In this document: one piece after another, positions 35,468 to 44,989 of the stretch | Numbering within the stretch: position 1 is the first letter of the stretch | How the letters are laid out: every line of letters begins with the position of its first letter | NCBI RefSeq assembly: GCF_026420845.1 | Contig: NZ_JAOWCB010000007.1 | Coordinates: 124,001 to 188,000 of the forward strand | From: Streptomyces sp. PR69 | Lineage (GTDB): Bacteria > Actinomycetota > Actinomycetes > Streptomycetales > Streptomycetaceae | Length of the DNA: 64,000 nt | Direction of reading: 5' to 3' | Translations under genes and position numbers: made by a program | The notes under the pieces: model-generated | What the model saw: only the letters and a program-made list of their open reading frames with translations | The model's database searches: none | What the model was told of the DNA's origin: nothing

Positions 35468-35514
35468 GGAGAACGCATCGGCCGAACGGGGCCGAGCGAT
35501 CTTGAGGGGGATCC

Positions 35515-36687
35515 ATGTCTGTGTCCAAAGCCATGTCTGAAACCATGCCTGAAACCACGCCCGAAGGTGCTTGTGACGCGGCGTCCGGCGCATCGGACGC
35601 GTCCGGCGCGGAGGCGCTGCGGCCCCATGCGGAGCAGGCGTTCGCACATGAGCTGGCGGCCCTCGCAGCGGCCGACGACCGGCCGCGTCCGGTCGGCTGG
35701 CGGCTGTCGCCGTGGGCCGTCGCCACCTATCTCCTCGGCGGCGCCCTTCCGGACGGCACCGTGATCACGCCCAAGTACGTGGGGCCGCGGCGGATCGTGG
35801 AGGTCGCCGTCACGACACTCGCCACCGACCGGGCCCTGCTGCTGCTCGGCGTCCCCGGCACCGCGAAGACATGGGTGTCCGAGCATCTCGCGGCGGCCGT
35901 CAGCGGCGACTCGACCTTGCTTGTGCAGGGCACCGCCGGCACCCCGGAAGAGGCCATCCGCTACGGCTGGAACTATGCGCAGCTGCTCGCGCACGGCCCC
36001 AGCCGCGACGCCCTCGTGCCCAGCCCGGTCATGCGCGCCATGGCCGAAGGCATGACCGCGCGCGTCGAGGAGCTCACCCGCATCCCCGCCGACGTCCAGG
36101 ACACCCTGATCACGATCCTGTCCGAGAAGACCCTCCCGGTGCCGGAGCTGGGAGAGGAAGTGCAGGCGGTGCGCGGCTTCAACCTCATCGCCACCGCCAA
36201 TGACCGAGACCGCGGGGTCAACGACCTCTCCAGCGCGCTGCGCCGCCGCTTCAACACGGTCGTGCTGCCGCTGCCCGCCACGGTCGACGACGAAGTCGAC
36301 ATCGTGTCACGGCGCGTGGACCAGATAGGGCGTTCGCTCGACCTGCCGGCCGCGCCCGAGGGGCTTGAGGAGATCCGGCGCGTCGTCACCGTCTTCCGCG
36401 AGCTGCGCGACGGCGTCTCCGCCGACGGCCGCACCAAGGTCAAGTCCCCGTCGGGCACGCTGTCCACGGCCGAGGCGATCTCCGTGGTCACCGGCGGTCT
36501 CGCTCTCGCGGCGCACTTCGGCGACGGAGTGCTGAGGCCCGCCGACGTGGCCGCGGGCATCCTCGGCGCGGTGGTGCGCGACCCGGCCGCGGACCGGGTG
36601 ATCTGGCAGGAGTATCTGGAGACCGTCGTGCGTGAGCGGGACGGCTGGAAGGACTTCTACCGCGCCTGCCGCGAGGTGAGCGCATGA
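35515..36687 (+). CDS. MoxR-type AAA+ ATPase
   Basis: This 390-aa AAA+ ATPase probably acts as a chaperone that loads or remodels a VWA-protein partner. Walker A is GVPGTAKT (~112-119). The Walker B position reads VEEL rather than the usual DE. The Sensor-1 region is ATANDRDRG and the arginine finger region SSALRRRFN. ATG 35515 has GAGGGGGA 5 nt upstream. A Ser/Asp-rich N-terminal tail of ~35 residues precedes the fold. Its stop overlaps the DUF5682 start by 4 nt, and a VWA gene follows. Whether the altered Walker B still supports ATP hydrolysis is untested. Confidence 0.9.
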   Translation: MSVSKAMSETMPETTPEGACDAASGASDASGAEALRPHAEQAFAHELAALAAADDRPRPVGWRLSPWAVATYLLGGALPDGTVITPKYVGPRRIVEVAVTTLATDRALLLLGVPGTAKTWVSEHLAAAVSGDSTLLVQGTAGTPEEAIRYGWNYAQLLAHGPSRDALVPSPVMRAMAEGMTARVEELTRIPADVQDTLITILSEKTLPVPELGEEVQAVRGFNLIATANDRDRGVNDLSSALRRRFNTVVLPLPATVDDEVDIVSRRVDQIGRSLDLPAAPEGLEEIRRVVTVFRELRDGVSADGRTKVKSPSGTLSTAEAISVVTGGLALAAHFGDGVLRPADVAAGILGAVVRDPAADRVIWQEYLETVVRERDGWKDFYRACREVSA

Positions 36688-39116
36688 CACATCCGCTGCT
36701 CCTCGGCGTCCGCCACCACGGGCCCGGCTCGGCGCGGGCGGTCCGGGCCGCACTGGACACGGCCTCGCCCACGGCCGTTCTGATCGAGGGCCCGCCCGAG
36801 GCGGACGGACTGCTGCCGCTGGCCGCCGACGACGGCATGCGGCCGCCGGTCGCGCTGCTCGCCCATGCGGCCGACGACCCGGGGCGGGCGGCGTTCTGGC
36901 CGTTCGCCGAGTTCTCGCCGGAGTGGACGGCGATCCGGTGGGCGCTGGCGCACGACGTCCCGGTGCGGTTCATCGACCTCCCGGCGGCTCACTCGCTGGC
37001 GATGCGGCAGGAGGAGACCACAGGGGAGCCGGAGGAGCCGGGGGAGCAGGAAGGCGCCGCAGAGGAATCGCAGCAGGCCGCGGAGGAGGACGCCGCGAAG
37101 AAGGACGCCGCGAGGGACGCCGCACCTGAAGGCGGCGGAGAGGAGACGGACATCCACGGCGCCGCGCAGGCCATGCGGGTGGACCCCATCGGCGCGCTCG
37201 CCCAGGCCGCCGGATACGACGACCCGGAGCGCTGGTGGGAGGACGTCGTCGAGCACCGCACGGCGCGCGAGGACGACGACTCCCACGCCCCGTTCGCCGC
37301 CGTCGCCGAGGCGATGGCCGCGCTGCGCGAGACATACGGCCACGGCGGGCAGCAGAGCGACCTCGTACGCGAGGCGCATATGCGGCTCAAACTCCGGGCG
37401 GCGCGCAAGGAGTTCGGGGACGCCGTCGCCGTGGTCTGCGGGGCCTGGCATGTGCCCGCGCTCGCCCGGAAGACCACGATGGCCGCCGACCGGGCGCTCC
37501 TCAAGGGACTCCCCAAGGTCAAGGCCGAGATGACCTGGGTGCCCTGGACCCACCGCCGCCTCTCCCGGCACACCGGCTACGGCGCGGGCATCGACTCGCC
37601 CGGCTGGTACGCGCATCTGTTCAACGCCCCCGACCTGCCCGTCGAACGCTGGATGACCAAGGTCGCCGGACTGCTCCGCGACGAGGACCACATGGTCTCC
37701 TCCGCCCATGTCATCGAGGCGGTGCGCCTCGCGGGGACGCTCGCCGCCATGCGCGGACGCCCCCTCGCCGGTCTGACCGAGACGACCGACGCCATAAGAG
37801 CCGTGATGTGCGAAGGCTCCGATGTGCCGCTCGACCTCGTCCGGGACCGGCTCGTCGTCGGAGACGTGCTCGGGGAGGTCCCTGACACAGCCCCCGCCGT
37901 CCCGCTCCAGCGCGATCTGGCCCGGCAGCAGCGCAGCCTGCGCCTCAAACCCGAGGCGCTGGAACGCGAGGCGGAGCTCGATCTGCGCAAGGAGACCGAC
38001 GCCGCCAAGAGCCGGCTGCTGCACCGGCTGCGACTGCTCGGCATCCGCTGGGGCGAGCCGTCCGCCGGGCGGCAGGGCACGGGCACCTTCCGGGAGACCT
38101 GGCGGCTGCGCTGGGATCCGGAGCTGGCCGTGCGGGTCGCGGAGGCCGGGGTCTGGGGCACCACCGTGCTCTCCGCGGCCACCGCCAAGGCGGAGTCACA
38201 GGCCGTGGAGGCGGCCGCGCTCGCCGATGTCACTGCCCTCGCCGAGCAGTGTCTGTTGGCCGGGCTGCCGGACGCGCTGCCCGTGGTGATGCGGGCTCTC
38301 GCCGACCGCGCCGCCCTCGACGCGGACGTCGGCCATCTCGCCCAGGCGCTGCCCGCGCTGGTCCGCTCGCTGCGGTACGGGGATGTGCGGTCCACGGACA
38401 CCGCCGCGCTCGGGGAGGTCGCCACCGGGCTCGCCGAGCGGATATGCGTCGGCCTGCCGCCCGCGTGCGCGGGGCTCGACGCGGACGGCGCGGCCGCGAT
38501 GCGCACCCATCTGGACGCCGTGCACGGCGCGATCGGGCTGCTGCCGGACGCCGGGGAGCTGCCCGTCCGCTGGACCTCGGTGCTCCGCCGCCTCGCCGAC
38601 CGCGACACGGCGCCCGGAGTCCTCCGCGGCCGCGCCGTACGGCTGCTGCTCGACGACCGGCGACTGGAGGACGACGAGGCAGCGCGGCTGATGGCGCTCG
38701 CCCTCTCCGCCGGAACACCGCCCGCCGACGCGGCCGCCTGGATCGAGGGCTTCGTCGGCGGAGCCTCCGGCGGCGGCATGCTCCTGATCCATGACGAGCG
38801 GCTGCTGGGGCTGGTCGACGCCTGGCTCACCGGGGTGCCCGCGGAGGCGTTCACGGATGTGCTTCCGCTGCTGCGCCGCACCTTCTCGGCATACGAGCCC
38901 GGGGTGCGCCGCACGCTGGGCGAGCTGGTGCGGCGCGGCGCCCCTGGCGCGGCCGGGGGAGGGGCCGCGCCGCGCTCCGGGGCCCTCACGCCCGGCTTCG
39001 GCCACGGTCTCGACGGGACACGGGCGGACGCGGTCCTGCCGGTGGTGCGTCTGCTGCTCGGGACCGCGGGGGCCGAGGGCCCGCACGAACACGACCTGAC
39101 GACCTTGCGGGGGTGA
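36684..39116 (+). CDS. DUF5682-family protein of the MoxR/VWA cluster
   Basis: This 810-aa cytoplasmic protein begins LLLGVRHHGPGSARAV, with a short His-Gly motif near the N-terminus. Residues ~112-155 are an acidic, Glu/Ala/Lys-rich insertion of low complexity. The rest is helix-rich and ends in a Pro/Gly tail. No enzyme signature is secure. The RHHGPGS start recalls esterase-like folds in distant relatives, a weak hint only. It overlaps the MoxR gene (ATGA) and is 4 bp before the VWA gene, so the three are co-translated and probably form one complex. Confidence 0.78.
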   Translation: MTHPLLLGVRHHGPGSARAVRAALDTASPTAVLIEGPPEADGLLPLAADDGMRPPVALLAHAADDPGRAAFWPFAEFSPEWTAIRWALAHDVPVRFIDLPAAHSLAMRQEETTGEPEEPGEQEGAAEESQQAAEEDAAKKDAARDAAPEGGGEETDIHGAAQAMRVDPIGALAQAAGYDDPERWWEDVVEHRTAREDDDSHAPFAAVAEAMAALRETYGHGGQQSDLVREAHMRLKLRAARKEFGDAVAVVCGAWHVPALARKTTMAADRALLKGLPKVKAEMTWVPWTHRRLSRHTGYGAGIDSPGWYAHLFNAPDLPVERWMTKVAGLLRDEDHMVSSAHVIEAVRLAGTLAAMRGRPLAGLTETTDAIRAVMCEGSDVPLDLVRDRLVVGDVLGEVPDTAPAVPLQRDLARQQRSLRLKPEALEREAELDLRKETDAAKSRLLHRLRLLGIRWGEPSAGRQGTGTFRETWRLRWDPELAVRVAEAGVWGTTVLSAATAKAESQAVEAAALADVTALAEQCLLAGLPDALPVVMRALADRAALDADVGHLAQALPALVRSLRYGDVRSTDTAALGEVATGLAERICVGLPPACAGLDADGAAAMRTHLDAVHGAIGLLPDAGELPVRWTSVLRRLADRDTAPGVLRGRAVRLLLDDRRLEDDEAARLMALALSAGTPPADAAAWIEGFVGGASGGGMLLIHDERLLGLVDAWLTGVPAEAFTDVLPLLRRTFSAYEPGVRRTLGELVRRGAPGAAGGGAAPRSGALTPGFGHGLDGTRADAVLPVVRLLLGTAGAEGPHEHDLTTLRG

Positions 39117-39120
39117 CTCG

Positions 39121-40362
39121 ATGACCACAGCGGACAAGACAGCAACGGAAGCAGCCGCGGAAGCAGCCAAGGAGGCGGTCGCGGAGGGGGCCGCGGAAGC
39201 GGGCGGAGACGAGCGGCTGCGGCGCTGGCGGCTCGTCCTCGGGGGCGGCGGCGCCGACGGCACGAACTGCGCGCTCACCGGCAGGGACGCGGCCATGGAC
39301 GGTGCGCTCACCGCGCTCTACGGCGGAGCGGCGGACAGCCGTGGCCGCGGCCGTGGGCGTGACCGCTCCGCGGGGCTGGGGGCGTCCGCGCCCTCCGTGG
39401 CCCGCTGGCTGGGGGACATCCGCAGCTATTTCCCCAGCTCTGTCGTCCAGGTGATGCAGCGGGACGCGATCGACCGGCTCGGACTGTCCACACTGCTTCT
39501 GGAGCCGGAGATGCTGGAGGCCGTCGAGGCCGATGTGTATCTGGTCGGCACGCTGCTCTCCCTCAACAAGGCCATGCCGGAGACGACGAAGGAGACCGCA
39601 AGGGCGGTGGTGCGCAAGGTCGTCGACCAACTGGAGAAGAAGCTCGCCACACGCACCCGCTCCACGCTCACGGGGGCGCTGGACCGCTCGGCCAGGGTCA
39701 GCCGGCCCCGGCACCGGGACATCGACTGGCACCGCACCATCAGGGCCAACCTCAAGAACTATCTGCCCGAGTTCCACACGGTCGTGCCGGAGCGCCTCAT
39801 CGGATACGGGCGGGCGTCGCAGTCGGTGAAGAAGGAAGTGGTGCTCTGCATCGACCAGTCCGGGTCGATGGCCGCCTCCGTCGTCTACGCCTCGGTGTTC
39901 GGCGCGGTCCTTTCCTCCATGCGGTCCATCAGCACCCGGCTGGTCGTCTTCGACACCTCCGTCGTCGACCTCACCGACCAGCTGGACGACCCGGTCGACG
40001 TCCTCTTCGGCACACAGCTCGGCGGCGGCACCGACATCAACAGGGCCTTGGCGTACTGCCAGTCGCAGATCACCCGCCCCGCCGACACCGTCGTCGTTCT
40101 CATCAGCGATCTGTACGAAGGGGGGATTCGGGACGAGATGCTGAAGCGGGTCGCGGCGATGAAGGCCTCGGGGGTGCAGTTCGTCGCGCTGCTCGCACTC
40201 TCCGACGAAGGCACGCCGGCATACGACCGCGAGCACGCGGCGGCGCTCGCCGCGCTGGGCGCGCCCGCGTTCGCCTGTACGCCGGATCTGTTCCCGGAGG
40301 TGATGGCGGCGGCGATCGAGAAACGCCCCCTGCCCATACCGGACATGGCACCGCATCGGTAA
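39121..40362 (+). CDS. VWA-domain (CoxE-like) protein of the MoxR/VWA cluster
   Basis: This 413-aa protein has a C-terminal von Willebrand A domain with all metal-ion site elements: DQSGS (~245), GGGTD (~302) and VLISDLYEGG (~325). An Ala/Glu-rich N-terminus (~30 residues) and a middle helical region precede it. No membrane segment is present, so it is cytosolic. MoxR ATPases typically act with VWA proteins to insert metals or remodel partners. Operon position 4 bp after DUF5682 supports a complex with MoxR and DUF5682. Confidence 0.9.
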   Translation: MTTADKTATEAAAEAAKEAVAEGAAEAGGDERLRRWRLVLGGGGADGTNCALTGRDAAMDGALTALYGGAADSRGRGRGRDRSAGLGASAPSVARWLGDIRSYFPSSVVQVMQRDAIDRLGLSTLLLEPEMLEAVEADVYLVGTLLSLNKAMPETTKETARAVVRKVVDQLEKKLATRTRSTLTGALDRSARVSRPRHRDIDWHRTIRANLKNYLPEFHTVVPERLIGYGRASQSVKKEVVLCIDQSGSMAASVVYASVFGAVLSSMRSISTRLVVFDTSVVDLTDQLDDPVDVLFGTQLGGGTDINRALAYCQSQITRPADTVVVLISDLYEGGIRDEMLKRVAAMKASGVQFVALLALSDEGTPAYDREHAAALAALGAPAFACTPDLFPEVMAAAIEKRPLPIPDMAPHR

Positions 40363-40462
40363 CCGAGGACTTGCGTCCCCCTGGGATGGGCGTGCAAGCA
40401 TCGTCCCCGATCCGGCGGAAGGCTTGCTTCCGCCACCTCACCATGGGAAGGCTCCCCGCTCC

Positions 40463-41416
40463 GTGACCGACGCCGTCACTCCTTCTGCCGCTGCCCCGGG
40501 CGTATCGCGCCCGGGGGCGACAGGGGTGCGGCTGCTGCGCGCCGCGCTGTTCCTCGGCGGACTGCTGGCGCTCGGCCTTCTCTTGGGCGGTAAGGCCCAT
40601 GCGGCGCCCTCGCCCGTGCCCGCGGTGGAGGAATCCGCCGCAGGGGCCGTGGCGGTCGAGGAGCCGCTGGGCGCGGGCCGGGAGACGGCTGCGCCGATGC
40701 CGGCTGAGTCACCTCGCTCACCCGAGCCGCCTGAGCCTGTTGGGCCCCTTGAGCCTGTTGAGCCGCTTGTGACGCCTGGACTGCCTGAACTGCCTGGTCT
40801 GTCTGGGCCGCCCGGACCGTCCGACCGGCCCGGACTGCCAGGTTCACCTGAGGCGTTCCGAATACCCGAGGTGATCCAGACACCGGCGCTTCCTGCGGCT
40901 CCGGAGGTGCCGGACTCGCCGGGCGTACCGGATGTGCCCGGCGTACCGGCGCCTCCCGTACCGCCGTCGTCCGCGCACGCTTCCGGCGGGGCGGACGACC
41001 GGGGCCGTGCGGCGCAGCCCGCAGCCGACCGGCAGACGGCGGCCGCTGGGGCGACCAGAACGGAGACGGGGACGGGGGCCGGGACGCGAGCCGGGACGCG
41101 AGTCGTCGGCGAACAGCTCCTCCGGCGAGGCGAGTTCCGCACGTCTTCCCGTTCCGCTGTCTGCCGGCCCGTTGACGATCACCGTGTGGAGCCTGGGGGC
41201 TTCCAGAGAGGGCCGCGGACGCCTCATGGTCCGCAGGGCATGGGCGGCGCGGCGCCGGAGTCGGGCGAGCCGCACTCGCCGCGTACGGGAGACCCGTGCG
41301 GCGCCGCGGCCCGTGTCCCCGCATCGGAGCAGGCCCTCGCGCGCGGCGCGGGCCTGGCGGACGGCGTATGGCCGGTCCGCGAGAGGCCGCGCGACATCCT
41401 CGAATTCCCTGGCTAG
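40463..41416 (+). CDS. Secreted proline-rich protein, possibly frameshifted
   Basis: This 317-aa product has a basic N-terminus and a signal peptide (LLRAALFLGGLLALGLLLGG, cut after AHA), then a long Pro/Glu/Val/Leu region. The end (RPRDILEFPG) recalls the conserved ends of a Streptomyces secreted family from memory. Between ~41080 and ~41250 the +1 frame (ESSANSSSGEASSARLPVP) also reads like protein, so a pair of compensating indels or a sequence error is possible. GTG 40463 is chosen; GGAAGG lies 12 nt upstream. Function unknown. Confidence 0.6.
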   Translation: MTDAVTPSAAAPGVSRPGATGVRLLRAALFLGGLLALGLLLGGKAHAAPSPVPAVEESAAGAVAVEEPLGAGRETAAPMPAESPRSPEPPEPVGPLEPVEPLVTPGLPELPGLSGPPGPSDRPGLPGSPEAFRIPEVIQTPALPAAPEVPDSPGVPDVPGVPAPPVPPSSAHASGGADDRGRAAQPAADRQTAAAGATRTETGTGAGTRAGTRVVGEQLLRRGEFRTSSRSAVCRPVDDHRVEPGGFQRGPRTPHGPQGMGGAAPESGEPHSPRTGDPCGAAARVPASEQALARGAGLADGVWPVRERPRDILEFPG

Positions 41417-41530
41417 GGCGGACCGTTCCCCCGCTTACGGACCTGCCGCGCGGGGGCGGGACAGGTCTGCCCGCCGACCGGTCGTACGACGCCGGTCAGT
41501 CTCATCGAATTCGAAGGAACCGACGCAAGC

Positions 41531-42514
41531 ATGCACAAGAACATTCGCCGCTCCATAGCCGTCGCCGCGACGGCCACCGGTGTGTGGGCGGTCGGCACGG
41601 CGTCCGCAGGCGCTGCCGAGCTGCCCGTGTCCATACCGGTGACGGCGCCGGACGCGCCCGTCGGCGTCACGGTGTCCGTCGAGCAGAACGTCACGCAGGA
41701 AGCCGAGAGCGCCGCCGCGCACGCCGCCGGGAAGGCGGCCCAGGCGGCCAAGGCGGCCGACGAGGTCACCGACACCGCGGAAGACCTCCGGGGCGACGTT
41801 CCCGGCGGCGTTCCCGGGGACGTCTACGGCGGCGTCCACAGCCATGTCCCGGATGCCGAGGGCGCGCAGGACGGCGCTCGGGGCGCCCAGGCGGATGCCC
41901 AGGGCGCGGCCCAGGGTGAGATCGACTATCTCTTCGGACCGCTGTCCGCTTTCGCGCCCGAGCTGGAGCACAGCGCGGGCGCGGCGGTCGAGGAGACGTC
42001 CGAGGCCGTGCTGCCGCTGATCGTCGTGGCGGCCGTCGACGCGGCGGAGCCGACGGCCGGGCAGGCGGCCGGAGACGCCGAAGCGCTGGGGCAGGGCATG
42101 GCAGGCGGTGTGACGCCGTTCGCGGGCGGGGTCGCATCCGAGGCCGTCCCGTGCGTCAACGGAGTCGTCGGCGCCGCGCGGCCGGTGGTCGACACCGCCG
42201 TCTCCCAGGTCCAGCCGCTGGCGCAGGGCGTCGGCGGCAGCGCGGGCGGCTTCGCGCAGGGCGTGGGCGCCCAGGCTCAGTCCTTCGCCCAGGGCTTCGC
42301 GGGCACGGTGGCGGACGGCGCCCAGCCGCTCGCCCAGAACGCGGTCGGCGGCGCCCAGGGCGTGGCCGAGGCGGTCACCCCCGCCTACGCTGACCAGCTC
42401 GCCGACGGGCTGACCTCGATGGCCGGCGCGTACGACGTCCCGGGCCACTACGACGTCCCGGGTCACTACGAGGTCCCGGGTCACTACGAGGTCACAGCCC
42501 ACTACGCGGTCTGA
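41531..42514 (+). CDS. Secreted Ala/Gly-rich protein with C-terminal Tyr-His repeats
   Basis: This 327-aa secreted protein has a signal peptide (RRSIAVAATATGVWAVGTASA), an Ala/Gly/Gln/Asp-rich, chiefly helical body with many GAQ and GQG steps, and a C-terminal YDVPGH-type hexapeptide repeated three to four times. It has no known catalytic motif. ATG 41531 has a purine-rich GGAACC site. The repeat resembles metal-binding or surface-adhesive tails; that is a guess. A strong terminator follows. Confidence 0.7.
   Translation: MHKNIRRSIAVAATATGVWAVGTASAGAAELPVSIPVTAPDAPVGVTVSVEQNVTQEAESAAAHAAGKAAQAAKAADEVTDTAEDLRGDVPGGVPGDVYGGVHSHVPDAEGAQDGARGAQADAQGAAQGEIDYLFGPLSAFAPELEHSAGAAVEETSEAVLPLIVVAAVDAAEPTAGQAAGDAEALGQGMAGGVTPFAGGVASEAVPCVNGVVGAARPVVDTAVSQVQPLAQGVGGSAGGFAQGVGAQAQSFAQGFAGTVADGAQPLAQNAVGGAQGVAEAVTPAYADQLADGLTSMAGAYDVPGHYDVPGHYEVPGHYEVTAHYAV
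42436..42510 (+). repeat. 18-bp repeats encoding YDVPGH
   Basis: Three near-exact 18-bp units based on tacgacgtcccgggccac and a degenerate fourth lie head to tail at the 3' end of the secreted protein gene. Confidence 0.9.
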
Positions 42515-42554
42515 GCCGTTCCGCCCGGCTCCGTTTGGGGACGGAGCCGAATCC

Positions 42555-42584
42555 AGGGTGGCCCCGCGGCGGCGGGGCCACCCT
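42555..42584. terminator. Terminator after secreted protein gene
   Basis: AGGGTGGCCCCGC forms a perfect 13-bp stem with a GGCG loop, 40 bp after the stop. Confidence 0.8.
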
Positions 42585-42603
42585 CCGGCCATCCCGGCGA
42601 CTC

Positions 42604-42637
42604 CGTCCGAAACGCTTCTCCGTCCGAAACGCCTCTC
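42604..42637. repeat. 17-bp tandem repeat
   Basis: Two copies of tccgtccgaaacgcttc, one change, lie in the gap before sucC. Confidence 0.75.
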
Positions 42638-42662
42638 CGGCTGCGGTCCCCGCACGCGATTC

Positions 42663-42678
42663 TGTGACCGGTATCACC
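42663..42678. promoter_or_regulatory. Crp-like site upstream of sucC
   Basis: TGTGA-N6-TCACC matches the Crp consensus TGTGA-N6-TCACA at nine of ten positions. Its centre is about 62 bp before the predicted transcription start, a class I position. Confidence 0.45.
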
Positions 42679-42698
42679 GCGCCGGTGTGATCTGCGAT

Positions 42699-42726
42699 TT
42701 AGGGAGCCAGCTCCCACGGGGATAAC
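42699..42726 (+). promoter_or_regulatory. Candidate sucC promoter
   Basis: GATAAC (-10) lies 16 bp after TTAGGG. The overlapping palindrome GGGAGCCAGCTCCC (42703-42716) may be an operator. Confidence 0.35.
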
Positions 42727-42856
42727 CTGCGAGACGGACATGCCGCGTCCACGGACACCGTGTACGCCCCCCTATGTGACAGCGGAGTCACGTTGCCCTT
42801 CGCGGCACGCCCACGCAGACAACGAACCGCGATCATCAGAAAAGGGACGGACGCGC

Positions 42857-44035
42857 GTGGACCTGTTCGAGTACCAGGCGAGGGACCTCTTCGCCAAGCA
42901 CGGTGTACCGGTGCTGGCCGGTGAAGTCATCGACACGCCTGAGGCGGCGCGCGAGGTGACCAAGCGTCTCGGCGGCAAGTCGGTCGTCAAGGCGCAGGTC
43001 AAGGTCGGCGGCCGGGGCAAGGCCGGCGGCGTCAAGGTGGCGTCCGACGAGGACGACGCGGTCGCGAAGGCCGGCGACATCCTCGGCATGGACATCAAGG
43101 GCCACACGGTCCACAAGGTGATGCTCGCCGAGCTGGCGCCGGAGATCGCCGAGGAGTACTACGTCTCCTACCTCCTCGACCGCACCAACCGCACCTTCCT
43201 GGCGATGGCCTCCGTCGAGGGCGGCATGGACATCGAAGAGGTCGCGGCCACCAAGCCCGAGGCCCTGGCCAAGATCCCGGTCGACGCGAACGAGGGCGTG
43301 ACCCCGGAGAAGGCCCGCGAGATCGTCGCGGCCGCGAAGTTCCCGGCCGATGTCGCCGACAAGATCGCCGAGGTGCTGGTCTCCCTGTGGAAGACCTTCG
43401 TCGCCGAGGACGCCCTGCTCGTCGAGGTCAACCCGCTCGCCAAGGTCGCCAATGGCGACATCCTGGCGCTGGACGGCAAGGTGTCGCTGGACGCCAACGC
43501 CGAGTTCCGCCAGCCGGAGCACGCGGAGCTCGAGGACAAGGCCGCAGCCAACCCGCTCGAGGCTGCCGCCAAGGCCAAGGGTCTCAACTACGTCAAGCTG
43601 GACGGCGAGGTCGGCATCATCGGCAACGGCGCGGGTCTGGTCATGTCGACCCTCGACGTCGTCGCGTACGCCGGTGAGAAGCACTCCGGCGTCAAGCCCG
43701 CCAACTTCCTCGACATCGGCGGCGGCGCCTCGGCCGAGGTGATGGCGAACGGTCTGGAGATCATCCTGGGCGACCCGGACGTCAGGTCCGTCTTCGTCAA
43801 CGTCTTCGGCGGCATCACCGCGTGCGACGCGGTCGCCAACGGCATTGTGCAGGCCCTGGAGCTCCTGGAGTCCAAGGGCGAGGCCGTTGCCAAGCCGCTC
43901 GTCGTGCGTCTGGACGGCAACAACGCGGAGCTGGGTCGCAAGATCCTCGACGACCGCAACCACCCGCTCGTGCAGCGTGTGGACACCATGGACGGCGCGG
44001 CCGACAAGGCCGCCGAGCTGGCTGCTGCGAAGTAA
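42857..44035 (+). CDS. sucC: Succinyl-CoA synthetase (ADP-forming) beta subunit
   Basis: SucC pairs with SucD to make succinate, CoA and ATP from succinyl-CoA in the TCA cycle. The 392-aa protein has an N-terminal ATP-grasp fold ([30 protein letters not shown]) and a C-terminal CoA-ligase fold with the power-helix region [13 protein letters not shown] 42857 has AGGGAC upstream and gives the standard start. Upstream in-frame codons are rejected as they are not coding-like. sucD follows after 21 bp. Confidence 0.97.
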   Translation: MDLFEYQARDLFAKHGVPVLAGEVIDTPEAAREVTKRLGGKSVVKAQVKVGGRGKAGGVKVASDEDDAVAKAGDILGMDIKGHTVHKVMLAELAPEIAEEYYVSYLLDRTNRTFLAMASVEGGMDIEEVAATKPEALAKIPVDANEGVTPEKAREIVAAAKFPADVADKIAEVLVSLWKTFVAEDALLVEVNPLAKVANGDILALDGKVSLDANAEFRQPEHAELEDKAAANPLEAAAKAKGLNYVKLDGEVGIIGNGAGLVMSTLDVVAYAGEKHSGVKPANFLDIGGGASAEVMANGLEIILGDPDVRSVFVNVFGGITACDAVANGIVQALELLESKGEAVAKPLVVRLDGNNAELGRKILDDRNHPLVQRVDTMDGAADKAAELAAAK

Positions 44036-44056
44036 GGGACGAGGGACACCACAACC

Positions 44057-44941
44057 ATGGCTATCTTCCTCACCAAGGAATCCAAGGTCATCGTCCAGGG
44101 CATGACCGGCTCCGAGGGTCAGAAGCACACCAAGCGCATGCTGGCTTCCGGCACCAACATCGTCGGCGGCGTCAACCCGCGCAAGGCGGGCACGACGGTC
44201 GCGTTCGACGGCGCCGAGGTCCCGGTCTTCGGGTCCGTCAAGGAGGCGATGGAGCAGACCGGCGCGGACGTCACGGTCATCTTCGTCCCGGAGAAGTTCA
44301 CCAAGGACGCGGTCATCGAGGCGATCGACGCCGAGATCGGCCTCGCGGTCGTCATCACGGAGGGCGTCGCCGTCCACGACACCGCGCAGTTCTGGGCGTA
44401 CGCGGGCGCCAAGGGCAACAAGACCCGGATCATCGGCCCGAACTGCCCGGGCCTGATCACCCCCGGTCAGTCGAACGCGGGCATCATCCCGGCGGACATC
44501 ACCAAGCCGGGCCGCATCGGACTGGTCTCCAAGTCCGGCACGCTGACCTACCAGATGATGTACGAGCTGCGTGACATCGGCTTCTCGTCCTGCGTCGGCA
44601 TCGGCGGCGACCCGATCATCGGCACCACGCACATCGACGCGCTGAAGGCCTTCCAGGAGGACCCCGACACCGACCTGATCGTGATGATCGGCGAGATCGG
44701 CGGCGACGCCGAGGAGCGTGCGGCGGACTTCATCAAGGCCAACGTCACCAAGCCGGTCGTCGGCTATGTCGCGGGCTTCACCGCGCCGGAGGGCAAGACC
44801 ATGGGCCACGCGGGCGCCATCGTCTCCGGCTCCTCCGGCACCGCCCAGGCGAAGAAGGAGGCCCTTGAGGCCGCGGGCGTCAGGGTCGGCAAGACTCCGA
44901 CCGAGACGGCCAAGCTGGCGCGGGAGATCCTCGCCGGCTGA
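44057..44941 (+). CDS. sucD: Succinyl-CoA synthetase alpha subunit
   Basis: The 294-aa subunit binds CoA and carries the phosphohistidine. The sequence shows the CoA-binding fold ([16 protein letters not shown]), the [10 protein letters not shown] segment and the active-site His in [18 protein letters not shown] 44057 follows sucC by 21 bp with GACGAGGGA upstream, indicating one operon. A 17-bp terminator hairpin lies downstream. Confidence 0.97.
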   Translation: MAIFLTKESKVIVQGMTGSEGQKHTKRMLASGTNIVGGVNPRKAGTTVAFDGAEVPVFGSVKEAMEQTGADVTVIFVPEKFTKDAVIEAIDAEIGLAVVITEGVAVHDTAQFWAYAGAKGNKTRIIGPNCPGLITPGQSNAGIIPADITKPGRIGLVSKSGTLTYQMMYELRDIGFSSCVGIGGDPIIGTTHIDALKAFQEDPDTDLIVMIGEIGGDAEERAADFIKANVTKPVVGYVAGFTAPEGKTMGHAGAIVSGSSGTAQAKKEALEAAGVRVGKTPTETAKLAREILAG

Positions 44942-44946
44942 CGTAG

Positions 44947-44981
44947 GCGTACGTCAGTGTGATACGCGTACGTCAGTGTGA
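44947..44981. repeat. 16-bp direct repeat after sucD
   Basis: Two copies of gcgtacgtcagtgtga are separated by 3 bp, just before the sucD terminator. Confidence 0.7.
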
Positions 44982-44989
44982 ACATGCCT

